Notes under the pieces: model-generated
Seen by the model: the letters and a program-made list of their open reading frames with translations, nothing else
Told to the model about the DNA's origin: nothing
The model's database searches: none
In this document: piece by piece, positions 7,840-15,516 of the stretch
Layout: each line of letters starts with the position of its first letter
Numbering within the stretch: the first letter of the stretch is position 1
Program-made: the position numbers and the translations under genes
Source: an uncultured Collinsella sp.
GTDB taxonomy: Bacteria; Actinomycetota; Coriobacteriia; Coriobacteriales; Coriobacteriaceae
DNA length: 41,370 bases
Direction of reading: 5' to 3'
Assembly (NCBI GenBank): GCA_900541675.1
Contig: UQKU01000019.1
Span: 1-41,370 of the forward strand

Positions 7840-7893
7840 GGGCGTGCCTCTCCTTCGTCTACAATATCGTGCAGACGAAGGAGAGGCACGCCC
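7840..7893. promoter_or_regulatory. 21-bp perfect inverted repeat around the -10 box and ribosome site of the HAD gene
   Basis: Arms 7840-7860 and 7873-7893 are exact reverse complements with a 12-base spacer. A -10-like TACAAT (7860-7865) starts at the last base of the left arm and runs into the spacer. The right arm contains the Shine-Dalgarno sequence GAAGGAGAG and ends at the base before the ATG at 7894. A transcript starting near 7872 would carry only the right arm; read-through from the MFS gene would carry both arms and hide the ribosome site. Confidence 0.75.
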
Positions 7894-8751
7894 ATGATCA
7901 AGATGTTTGCGAGTGACTTAGACGGAACGCTGCTGAACGCCCTGCATGAGGCGGATGGGACCATCCGCCGTGCCATTCGCGAGCTGACCGAAGCTGGCCT
8001 GCATGTGGTTCCCGCGACCGGACGCTCGACGCTGCCGATCGGCGAGCATGGCTTTACGGGCCTGGCGCTTGACGCCTGCTGCTCCAATGGATCCATCGTG
8101 CGCGACAGTCATGGCGAGGTGCTCAAAACCTGGACCATTGACCCGCAGATCACCGAGGAACTGCTCAAGGAGTTTCCGGACATTTGCTTTGATTGCTCCA
8201 CGCCCGATGGCATGTTCTCGAGCGGCTCGTTCGAGATGCATCAGGCGGGCTTTAAAAAGGACAGCCCTATCAAGCGTATCGTGATGCGTGGCATGCGTGC
8301 ACGTGGCGGGTATCACGAGGAGCAATATTTCGACCAGTCGATCGGTGACATCCTGCGCCACGATGTGTGCAAGATCAACTGCCGCGTGACCTCGCCCGAG
8401 CTGGAGCGTGACCTTAAAGCATATTTGGCCGAGCGATCGGACCGCGTGGTCAACGCGCCGTTCGATCCGGTGATGTTCGAGATCACGGACGTGGCGTGCA
8501 ACAAGGGCGAGAGCGTGGCCTGGCTGGCGGGCTACTACGGTATTGCCGAGGATGAGGTCGCGGTCTACGGCGACGGCGGCAACGATATCGCCATGCTCAA
8601 TCGTTTTCGTCACAGCTACGCGACCAAAAACGCAAGCGATGCAGCCAAGGCCGCCGCGAGCGCGACTATCGGCAGTTGCATGGTCCACGCCGTTCCCAAA
8701 CACATGCTCGCCACCATGCACAAGCAAAACTCCCGCACCGTCATCGAATAA
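7894..8751 (+). CDS. Cof-type HAD-IIB family phosphatase
   Basis: The 285-residue protein starts MIKMFASDLDGTLL, so the nucleophile motif DxDGT is at residues 8-12. The C-terminal motif IV VYGDGGNDIAML lies near residue 228, with a large cap domain between, as in Cof/YidA-type sugar-phosphate or flavin-mononucleotide phosphatases. These are cytoplasmic Mg-dependent enzymes with broad substrate ranges, so the true substrate is unknown. I start it at ATG 7894 behind GAAGGAGAG; the longer in-frame reading from 7801 runs through the inverted repeat and has no family similarity. The stop codon shares its last base with the stem-loop at 8751-8781. Confidence 0.88.
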   Translation: MIKMFASDLDGTLLNALHEADGTIRRAIRELTEAGLHVVPATGRSTLPIGEHGFTGLALDACCSNGSIVRDSHGEVLKTWTIDPQITEELLKEFPDICFDCSTPDGMFSSGSFEMHQAGFKKDSPIKRIVMRGMRARGGYHEEQYFDQSIGDILRHDVCKINCRVTSPELERDLKAYLAERSDRVVNAPFDPVMFEITDVACNKGESVAWLAGYYGIAEDEVAVYGDGGNDIAMLNRFRHSYATKNASDAAKAAASATIGSCMVHAVPKHMLATMHKQNSRTVIE

Positions 8752-8781
8752 TGTGACAAAGGGACAGCCCCTCTGTCACAT
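8751..8781 (+). repeat. Stem-loop of the GGGAC-core family, copy A (possible terminator)
   Basis: ATGTGACA at 8751-8758 pairs with TGTCACAT at 8774-8781. The loop carries AAGGGACAG. It touches the stop codon of the HAD gene. There is no T-run, so it is only a weak candidate terminator. Confidence 0.6.
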
Positions 8782-8834
8782 GGGAGATGCCGGCTTTTGG
8801 CGTATAGGACTGTCTCGCTTTCGCCACCAACAAA

Positions 8835-9033
8835 TTTCGAGTTATTCGGCCTGTCGGAGGTCGTTAAATGGCTAAAGATGCCCTCTCGGGAACATTCATA
8901 CCTCTAATGGTGTTTGATTCGGTGTCGTAAGTGCGCAAATGGGCATGTATGCGCTCAAATAAGGACAAAAACCCTCAGATAATCCCGGCGGTGCATTTAT
9001 ACAGAACTAGCAGCGTGGCCGAATAACTCGAAA
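8835..9033. repeat. 199-bp element with 17-bp terminal inverted repeats
   Basis: TTTCGAGTTATTCGGCC at 8835-8851 is repeated exactly as its reverse complement at 9017-9033. The 165 bases between hold no convincing ORF. The shape is that of a small non-autonomous element or of a long hairpin RNA. The region 8752-9222 holds no gene apart from this element, the palindrome at 9058 and copy A of the stem-loop family. Confidence 0.55.
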
Positions 9034-9057
9034 AATGTAGGTGGCAGTTCGGCGACA

Positions 9058-9102
9058 AGCTCGGGTACGGCAAAGGAACTGTTCCTTCGCCGTACCCGAG
9101 CT
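9058..9102. repeat. 45-bp near-perfect palindrome
   Basis: Two 22-base arms (9058-9079 and 9081-9102) pair at all but one position (A9072 opposite C9088) around a single central base. The outer part reads AGCTCGGGTACGGC and the inner part AAGGAAC. There is no T-run on either side. It lies about 120 bases upstream of the small ORF at 9223. Confidence 0.7.
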
Positions 9103-9197
9103 CCGATCTTCTGAAATACGAACAAACATTCGCATATCTAACTGCGCTTTGATAGAATTGATACTGTTGGCGGCAGTTCCATGTGCCGGGCAACGCC

Positions 9198-9216
9198 CTC
9201 CATCTGATGGGAGGTG
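9198..9216 (+). promoter_or_regulatory. Hairpin hiding the ribosome site of the 41-codon ORF
   Basis: CCTCCATC (9198-9205) can pair with GATGGGAGG (about 9207-9215) with one bulged G. This closes over the strong Shine-Dalgarno sequence GGGAGGTG of the ORF at 9223. Masked ribosome sites are common in mRNAs of type I toxins. Confidence 0.5.
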
Positions 9217-9222
9217 ATGCCC

Positions 9223-9348
9223 ATGACCGATTTGATTGATTTCGTGAGACTTCTGACCGCTTTGGTCTCGTTCTTCACGGCGCTTGTCGGCCTTTCCGAG
9301 GCACTCAAGCAGCGTTCGAAGCGCAACAGAAGGGGTCGCCGCCGCTAA
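9223..9348 (+). CDS. Small hydrophobic-basic peptide, putative holin-like type I toxin
   Basis: A 41-residue peptide starting MTDLIDFVRLLTALVSFF: one hydrophobic helix (residues 4-24), then a short acidic/polar turn, then a strongly basic tail (KQRSKRNRRGRRR). Length, layout and the leader GGGAGGTGATGCCC before ATG resemble the putative holin-like toxins of the TxpA/Fst type. Such peptides insert into the membrane and are held down by an antisense RNA. The ribosome site has ideal spacing and can be hidden in a hairpin. ATG 9217 in the same frame would add Met-Pro. I cannot identify the antitoxin RNA; it would be expected antisense to this ORF or its 3' flank. The ORF is isolated, with palindromes on both sides. 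Assignment to the toxin group is inference from shape only. Confidence 0.55.
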   Translation: MTDLIDFVRLLTALVSFFTALVGLSEALKQRSKRNRRGRRR

Positions 9349-9476
9349 GGCGTTGACCCCCTAATGCAAACAACGGCGCTGCCCAGCTTTGCAGAACTTG
9401 GGCTGCCGTCGACATTATTCTACCCACGAATGACATTTTGGACAATCGGTAATGCCGCTCCAAAAGCCAGGTGGGT

Positions 9477-9504
9477 TGTGACAAAGGGACTGCCCTTCGT
9501 CACA
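9477..9504 (+). repeat. Stem-loop of the GGGAC-core family, copy B
   Basis: TGTGAC (9477-9482) pairs with GTCACA (9499-9504), with AAAGGGACTG in the loop. The stem is nearly that of copy A at 8751, so these two are the most similar in this part of the window. It stands before the TetR gene at 9597. Confidence 0.6.
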
Positions 9505-9530
9505 TCCAAAATATTGCCTTTACGTGTTGA

Positions 9531-9575
9531 TGCACACGGTGTGCAATAATACTCGCACTGTGCAATAGCGCACAG
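9531..9575. promoter_or_regulatory. Putative autoregulatory operator of the TetR gene at 9597
   Basis: TGCACAC-G-GTGTGCA (9531-9545) is a perfect palindrome. CTGTGC (9558-9563) with GCACAG (9570-9575) is a second. The two share the direct repeat TGTGCAATA at 9540-9548 and 9559-9567. AATAAT at 9545-9550, a possible -10 box, lies between them. The position, 22-66 bases before the regulator's start, fits negative autoregulation. Confidence 0.55.
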
Positions 9576-9596
9576 GTTGAGTAACAAGGAGGACGC

Positions 9597-10307
9597 TTGT
9601 CCCAGCTCGAGAAATGCGATCGCCGGTCCCTTCGCTCGCAGCGTGCCCTTCGCCAGGCACTTGCCAGCGAGCTTGCCGAAAGCGGCGACCTTTCGCGCAT
9701 TAATGTCGCGTCGCTCACCGAGCGCGCTGGCCTTACGCGTCGCACGTTCTATTCGCATTACCGCGATATCCCCGACTTTATCAATCAAATCGAGGACGGC
9801 TTGCTGGCCGAGATCCGTGAGCGCATTGAGCTCATCACCGCAGCTCAGCTGCCCGACCTCTATCACAACATCGATGAGCTCGAGCCGGCGCCCGGTTCGG
9901 TTGAGCTGCTGCGTTATCTTGCGGCCAACCGCGACTTAATCGGTGCGCTGCTGGGCCCGGGCGGCGACCAGGCCTTCATTAAAAGGATTATCGACACTGC
10001 TCGTGAGGCTGTGGTGCCGCGTGCGCAGACGGGTATTTTGGGCCTGGCGCTGGGCACGTTCTTTGACTATTACGTCACCTACGTCGTGAGTGCTGAGGTC
10101 GGCATGATTCAGCGCTGGTTTGAGCGTGGGCTCACCGAATCGCCCGAGGCCATGGCGCGCATTATGACGGTGCTCGCTTTTGTGCGCCCTGGTGACCTAT
10201 ATGGCCAACCCATTGATATCAACGTGCCGGAATATGGCATGAAGCTATTGAACTTGCAGCTCGAGGACGCGGCCGACACCGCCGCAACCGTCGAGTCCGA
10301 CAACTAA
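9597..10307 (+). CDS. TetR/AcrR-family transcriptional regulator
   Basis: The 236-residue protein has a divergent N-terminal TetR DNA-binding domain (residues 8-60, including INVASLTERAGLTRRTFYSH and YRDIPDFI) and a helical C-terminal domain of the type seen in DhaS-like regulators. The start is TTG at 9597, chosen because AAGGAGG at 9586-9592 precedes it at normal spacing. The giant activase gene begins only 11 bases after the stop, so regulator and enzyme form one transcript and the palindromes upstream would control both. The ligand is unknown; an acyl-CoA or related acid would suit the partner gene, but that is inference. Confidence 0.85.
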   Translation: MSQLEKCDRRSLRSQRALRQALASELAESGDLSRINVASLTERAGLTRRTFYSHYRDIPDFINQIEDGLLAEIRERIELITAAQLPDLYHNIDELEPAPGSVELLRYLAANRDLIGALLGPGGDQAFIKRIIDTAREAVVPRAQTGILGLALGTFFDYYVTYVVSAEVGMIQRWFERGLTESPEAMARIMTVLAFVRPGDLYGQPIDINVPEYGMKLLNLQLEDAADTAATVESDN

Positions 10308-10318
10308 GAGGAGAGACA

Positions 10319-13300
10319 ATGAGCAAACTCGTCGAGGGCATCAAGGACCGCATGGTTGCTGCCGCACGCGAGGCCGCGCCCACCGTGGTGGACGCCGCGC
10401 AGAAGGTTGCGACCGCGGCTGCTGAGAAAGTTGCCGAGGCAGTTGCCGATGCCAAGAACGCGGCAGGGGAGACGTCCGTCGCTAGCGAGCCCGCTACCGC
10501 CGTTGAGCCCGTAGCCGCCACCCACGCCCCCGAAGGCGCGATCTTCAACCCCGGCAACGCCCACGGCAACCTGCACCTGGGCATCGACGTGGGCTCCACC
10601 ACCGTTAAGCTCGCCGTGCTCAACGACGACAACCAGATCGTCTACGCCAAGTACCAGCGCCACCACACTGACGTCCGCGCCTGCGCCCGCGACCTGTTTG
10701 AGGGCGCTGCGACCGTGCTGCCGACGGCCCAGATGACCTGCGCCATTACCGGCTCGGGCGGCCTGCTGCTGTCCCAGTGGCTCGACCTGGAGTTTGTCCA
10801 GGAGGTCATCGCCAGTAAGCGTGCCGTCGAGACCCTCATCCCGGCCACCGATGTCGCCATCGAGCTGGGCGGCGAGGACGCCAAGATCATCTACTTCGAC
10901 AACGGCATCGAGCAGCGCATGAACGGCACCTGCGCCGGCGGCACGGGCGCGTTCATCGACCAGATGGCAACCCTGCTGCACACCGATGCCAGCGGCCTCA
11001 ACGAGCTCGCGGCCAACGCCACTACCATCTATCCCATCGCCAGCCGTTGCGGCGTTTTTGCCAAGACCGACGTGCAGCCGCTGCTCAACGAGGGTGCCCG
11101 CCCCGAGGACGTGGCCGCCTCCATCTTCCAGGCTGTCGTGACCCAGACCATCTCGGGCTTGGCGTGCGGCCGTCCCATCCGTGGCAACGTCGCCTTCCTG
11201 GGCGGCCCGCTGCAGTATCTCTCTGAGCTGCGTCACCGCTTCTACCTCACGCTCAACCTGGACGAGGAGCACCGTATCGTGCCCCAAAACGCTCACCTGT
11301 TTGTGGCGAGCGGTGCCGCCATGGCGCATGAGTCCAACAAGCTCAGCACGTTCCCGCAGCTCATCGAGGCCATCGATGCCCTGGGTGACACACAGGGCGC
11401 CGAGGTCGAGCGTCTGGATCCGCTCTTTGCCACCGACGAGGACTTTGCCGAGTTCAAGACTCGCCACGACACCGAGGTCGTCCCCAAGGGCAAGCTCGAC
11501 GGCTACACCGGCCGCGTGTTCATCGGTATCGACGCCGGTTCCACCACCATGAAAGCCGCGCTCGTGGGCGAGGACGGTCAGCTGCTGCACACCTGGTACG
11601 GCAACAACAACGGCGACATCCTAGGCACGGCCAAGGTCATCATGGCCGATTTCTACAACCACATCCCCGCCGGCTGCACCATCGGCCACGTGACCACCAC
11701 GGGCTACGGCGAGGCGCTGCTCATCGAGGCCCTCAAAGCCGATTCCGGCGAGATCGAGACCGTTGCGCACCTGCGCGGCGCCAAAGCATTCCTGCCCGGC
11801 GTCGAGTTCATTCTGGACATCGGCGGCCAGGACATGAAGTGCCTGCGCGTCAAGGACGGCGTTATCGAGCACATCATGCTCAACGAGGCCTGCTCGTCGG
11901 GCTGCGGTAGCTTTATCGAGAGCTTCGCCGTCTCTATGAACATGGACGTGCGCGCGTTCGCCGATGCCGCCATCCATGCCAAGGCCCCCGTCGACCTGGG
12001 CAGCCGCTGCACGGTCTTTATGAACTCGCGCGTCAAGCAGGCGCAAAAGGAAGGCGCCACGGTGGGCGACATCGCGGCCGGCCTGTCCTATTCCGTCATC
12101 AAGAATGCCCTGTTCAAGGTCATTAAGCTGCGCGATCCCAAGGAGATCGGCAGCCAGGTAATCGTTCAGGGCGGCACCTTTATGTCCGATGCCACGCTGC
12201 GCGCGTTTGAGCAGCTCACCGGCGTTCACGCCGTGCGTCCCGACATCGCCGGCTGCATGGGCGCCTACGGTGCGGCCCTGCTCGCCCGCGATCGCGCCGG
12301 CATCGACGGGACCTCGACCATCCTTTCGGCCGAGGACATCGCGCACCTCACCGTGACGCAAAAGCACGTCCGCTGCGGCCGTTGCTCTAACAACTGCCAG
12401 CTTACCGTCAACGACTTTGGCAGCGGCAGGCGCTTTATCACCGGCAACCGCTGCGAGAAGGGCGCCGGCCACAAAAAGCAAAAGACCGAGGTCCCCAACC
12501 TCTTCAAAAAGAAAAACGAGCTGCTCTTTAACCGCGAGGTGCTGAGCCCCGACGAGGCCCCGCGCGGCACCGTCGGCATCCCCCGCGCGCTCAACATGTA
12601 CGAGAACTACCCCTTCTGGCACGCGTTCTTTACGCGCCTGGGCTTTAGCGTGCAGCTGTCCGACCAGTCGAGCAAAAAGACCTATCAGGCGGGTATCGAG
12701 TCCATGCCGTCCGAGAGCGTGTGCTATCCGGCCAAGATGAGCCACGGCCACGTGATGAACCTCATCGACCGTGACGTCGACTTTATCTGGATGCCGTGCG
12801 TGCGCTGGGAGCGCAAGGAGGACCCGACCGCCGGTAACTGTTACAACTGCCCCATCGTCATGAGCTACCCCACGGCGTTGGCACTCAACATCGACGAGAT
12901 CCGTGAGCAGAACATCGAGTTCCTGTACCCGTTTGTGCCGTATCACGACAAGACCGAGCTCAAGCGCCGCTTGTACCAGGTGCTCGCCGTCGATCGCGTG
13001 GCTGACGCCGAGGCCGGTCGCGGTCGCGTGCGCGGTCCCAAGATCACGCGCTCCGAGGTCGATGCCGCCGTCAACGCTGCCTTTGAGGCCGATGCGCGCT
13101 TCCACGAAGACATCCAGACCATGGGCGAGGAGGCCCTTAAGTGGGTCGAGGACCACGGCGGTCACGGCATCGTGCTCGCCGGTCGTCCCTACCATAACGA
13201 CCCCGAAATCAACCATGCCCTGCCCGAGCTTATCTCGAGCTTTGGCTTTGCGGTCTTTACCGAGGACTCGCTCGCGCATCTGGTAAAGCCCGAGCGTCCG

Positions 13301-15100
13301 ATTCGCGTCGTTGACCAGTGGATGTACCACAGCCGCCTGTACGCCGTCGCCCGCTTTGTGACGATGCGCAACGACCTGGACCTGATTCAGCTCAACTCCT
13401 TTGGCTGCGGCTTAGACGCCCTGACCACCGACCAGGTGCAGGAGATTCTGGAGGCCAGCGGCAAGATCTACACCGTGCTCAAGATTGACGAGGTGTCCAA
13501 CCTGGGCGCCGCGCGCATCCGCATCCGCTCGCTCATGGCCGCGCTTAAGGACCAGGAGGCCGAGCGCTTGGTCGAGGCCACGGCCGCGGGCGAGGCCTAC
13601 GAGCAGGGCGATGCCGCGCCGGTGGCGCCTTCCACGGATGCCCCCGCGTTCGCGAGCCGTAAGTACACGTTCGAGGCGCAGCGCGAGAGCGCTTCGACCG
13701 CGTGGCCCAAGGTGCCCTTTACCGAGCAGATGCGCGACGAGGGCTATACCATCCTGTGCCCGCAGATGGCGCCGATTCACTTTGACCTGGTCAAAGAGGT
13801 ATTCCGCGGTGCTGGCTACAACTTGGAGCTGCTGCCCTCGACCGACCACGACGCCGTCGAGGCCGGCCTGCGCTATGTGAACAACGACATCTGCTATCCG
13901 TCGATTCTGGTGACGGGCCAGATCATGGAGGCCATCGAGAGCGGTCGGTACGACCTGTCCAAGACGGCCGTGGTTATCAGCCAGACCGGTGGTGGCTGCC
14001 GTGCCACCAACTACATCGCACTCATCCGCAAGGCCCTGCGCGAGAGCGGCCACCCCGAGATTCCGGTAATCTCGCTTTCGGCCGTGGCGCTCGGCGAGGA
14101 CAACCCCGGCTTTAAGATTACGCCGGCGCTGCTTAAGCAGGCAGTCTACGCGGTGCTCTTTGGCGACGTGATGATGCAGATGCTCTATCGCTGCCGCCCG
14201 TACGAGGCCACGCCCGGCGCCGCCAATGCGCTCTACGAGGAGTACATGGCGCGCGCCCGCAAGCTGGCGCCCAAGTTTAACCGCCACAACTACACCAAGC
14301 TGTGCCGCGAGGCCATCCGCGCGTTCGACACCATGCCGCTCGTGGGCGAGGGCACCAAGCCGCGCGTGGGCGTGGTCGGCGAGATCCTGGTCAAGTTCCA
14401 CCCTACGGCCAACAACCACGTGGTCGACGTTATCGAGCGCGAGGGCTGCGAGGCAGTGGTACCGGGCCTGCTCGACTTCTTCCTGTACTCCATGAGCAAC
14501 GCTGAGCTGCAGAAGGACGAGCTGGGAAGCTCTGCCACTACGCGCGCTGGTATGCAGGCGCTCATTAAGCTGGTGGACTGGATGCGCGCGCCGGTGGAAG
14601 AGATGCTCGAAAAGTCCCGCCGCTTTGAGGCGCCCGAGCGCATCGGCACCATGGCCGACAAGGCCCGCACGGTGCTTTCGGTGTGCAACAACATGGGCGA
14701 GGGCTGGCTGCTCACGGCCGAGATGCTCGACCTGATCGACCATGGCGCGCCCAACATCATCTGCACGCAGCCCTTCGCGTGTCTGCCCAACCACGTGGTG
14801 GGCAAGGCCGTGATCAAGGAGCTGCGCCGCCAGCATCCCGAGAGCAACATCGTTGCGGTGGACTACGACCCCGGTGCATCTGAGGTCAACCAGCTCAACC
14901 GCATTAAGCTCATGATCAGCGTGGCCAAGGAGAACATGCGCGCCGGCAAGGGCTTTAAGCTCGAGAAGGTGGCGCCGCTCGCGATGGACGAGGTCACCGG
15001 CCAGATGCGTGCCCATGATGGCTGCGTGAGCTGCGGGCCGGCCAGCGAGGACGCCGTGGCGTCGGTCGCCAAGCGTCTGGGACGCGGCATCAAGAAGTAG
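10319..15100 (+). CDS. Giant 2-hydroxyacyl-CoA dehydratase activase/dehydratase-like fusion (BadF/BadG ATPase x2 + DUF2229 + HgdB-like)
   Basis: The 1593-residue protein joins parts that are separate in HgdC-HgdAB systems. Residues 1-75 are an Ala/Lys-rich amphipathic leader. Two ASKHA ATPase domains follow (about 86-345 with GIDVGSTTVK at 88, and about 400-660 with GIDAGSTTMK at 403). Each has the two cysteines that hold the dimer-bridging [4Fe-4S] cluster in activases (Cys205/Cys244 and Cys525/Cys564). A Cys cluster follows (686, 689, 693, 712), then a DUF2229 region and HgdB-like modules to the end, with CVSC at 1569-1572. Such proteins are thought to drive low-potential electrons with ATP, but the substrate of the fused form is not established. 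It is cotranscribed with the TetR gene upstream; the ribosome site is GAGGAGAG. Confidence 0.9.
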   Translation: MSKLVEGIKDRMVAAAREAAPTVVDAAQKVATAAAEKVAEAVADAKNAAGETSVASEPATAVEPVAATHAPEGAIFNPGNAHGNLHLGIDVGSTTVKLAVLNDDNQIVYAKYQRHHTDVRACARDLFEGAATVLPTAQMTCAITGSGGLLLSQWLDLEFVQEVIASKRAVETLIPATDVAIELGGEDAKIIYFDNGIEQRMNGTCAGGTGAFIDQMATLLHTDASGLNELAANATTIYPIASRCGVFAKTDVQPLLNEGARPEDVAASIFQAVVTQTISGLACGRPIRGNVAFLGGPLQYLSELRHRFYLTLNLDEEHRIVPQNAHLFVASGAAMAHESNKLSTFPQLIEAIDALGDTQGAEVERLDPLFATDEDFAEFKTRHDTEVVPKGKLDGYTGRVFIGIDAGSTTMKAALVGEDGQLLHTWYGNNNGDILGTAKVIMADFYNHIPAGCTIGHVTTTGYGEALLIEALKADSGEIETVAHLRGAKAFLPGVEFILDIGGQDMKCLRVKDGVIEHIMLNEACSSGCGSFIESFAVSMNMDVRAFADAAIHAKAPVDLGSRCTVFMNSRVKQAQKEGATVGDIAAGLSYSVIKNALFKVIKLRDPKEIGSQVIVQGGTFMSDATLRAFEQLTGVHAVRPDIAGCMGAYGAALLARDRAGIDGTSTILSAEDIAHLTVTQKHVRCGRCSNNCQLTVNDFGSGRRFITGNRCEKGAGHKKQKTEVPNLFKKKNELLFNREVLSPDEAPRGTVGIPRALNMYENYPFWHAFFTRLGFSVQLSDQSSKKTYQAGIESMPSESVCYPAKMSHGHVMNLIDRDVDFIWMPCVRWERKEDPTAGNCYNCPIVMSYPTALALNIDEIREQNIEFLYPFVPYHDKTELKRRLYQVLAVDRVADAEAGRGRVRGPKITRSEVDAAVNAAFEADARFHEDIQTMGEEALKWVEDHGGHGIVLAGRPYHNDPEINHALPELISSFGFAVFTEDSLAHLVKPERPIRVVDQWMYHSRLYAVARFVTMRNDLDLIQLNSFGCGLDALTTDQVQEILEASGKIYTVLKIDEVSNLGAARIRIRSLMAALKDQEAERLVEATAAGEAYEQGDAAPVAPSTDAPAFASRKYTFEAQRESASTAWPKVPFTEQMRDEGYTILCPQMAPIHFDLVKEVFRGAGYNLELLPSTDHDAVEAGLRYVNNDICYPSILVTGQIMEAIESGRYDLSKTAVVISQTGGGCRATNYIALIRKALRESGHPEIPVISLSAVALGEDNPGFKITPALLKQAVYAVLFGDVMMQMLYRCRPYEATPGAANALYEEYMARARKLAPKFNRHNYTKLCREAIRAFDTMPLVGEGTKPRVGVVGEILVKFHPTANNHVVDVIEREGCEAVVPGLLDFFLYSMSNAELQKDELGSSATTRAGMQALIKLVDWMRAPVEEMLEKSRRFEAPERIGTMADKARTVLSVCNNMGEGWLLTAEMLDLIDHGAPNIICTQPFACLPNHVVGKAVIKELRRQHPESNIVAVDYDPGASEVNQLNRIKLMISVAKENMRAGKGFKLEKVAPLAMDEVTGQMRAHDGCVSCGPASEDAVASVAKRLGRGIKK

Positions 15101-15128
15101 ACGGTCTGCTATGGGCTGGATATGAGAC

Positions 15129-15165
15129 AAACGGGTGGTGGCCGTACCGGCTATCACCCGTTTTT
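15129..15165 (+). terminator. Rho-independent terminator of the activase operon
   Basis: AAACGGGTG (15129-15137) pairs with CACCCGTTT (15155-15163) and a further CCG/CGG inside, followed by a T-run (15161-15165). It is 29 bases after the stop codon. Confidence 0.85.
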
Positions 15166-15217
15166 GCTGGACATATGTTGCGTAAATGCCCCGACTATCA
15201 CCCTTTGCGAACTTAGA

Positions 15218-15348
15218 TTTCGGAAGTATGCGGCAAAATCTGAATAGGCCGAGCACGCCGGATATGTCCAAACTCTGTACCTGCGGTTTTATTGGCGAAA
15301 AACTGGGGTGCGCTCGAGAGTTCTAGAATTTGCCGCATACTTCCGAAA
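15218..15348. repeat. 131-bp element with 20-bp terminal inverted repeats
   Basis: TTTCGGAAGTATGCGGCAAA at 15218-15237 is exactly inverted at 15329-15348, and the match continues inward for four bases with one mismatch. The ends resemble those of the element at 8835-9033 (TTTCG..AGT.AT.CGGC). No ORF lies inside. The rest of the 416-base gap (15101-15516) holds the terminator and, near its right end, the ribosome site of the next gene; I see no clear promoter boxes. Confidence 0.6.
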
Positions 15349-15516
15349 ACGACGTTTCTGCGGCACCAAAAATCGCCCTCGGAGCCTTGAAATAATGAAC
15401 AGGTGTAGCCGTTCGCGGCAAAATACCGTCCGTTTATAGAACCCACCCCCATCGCGCGTCATCCTTACGGTTGAATAAATACACATCTATGGAATTACGT
15501 AAGAGAGGACCGTTCC

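Noticed and set aside
11621..15271. Two long minus-strand frames (569 and 619 codons) across the activase gene
   Set aside because: They are shadows of the GC-rich third positions of the activase gene. They show skewed His/Arg/Gly content and no recognisable domain.
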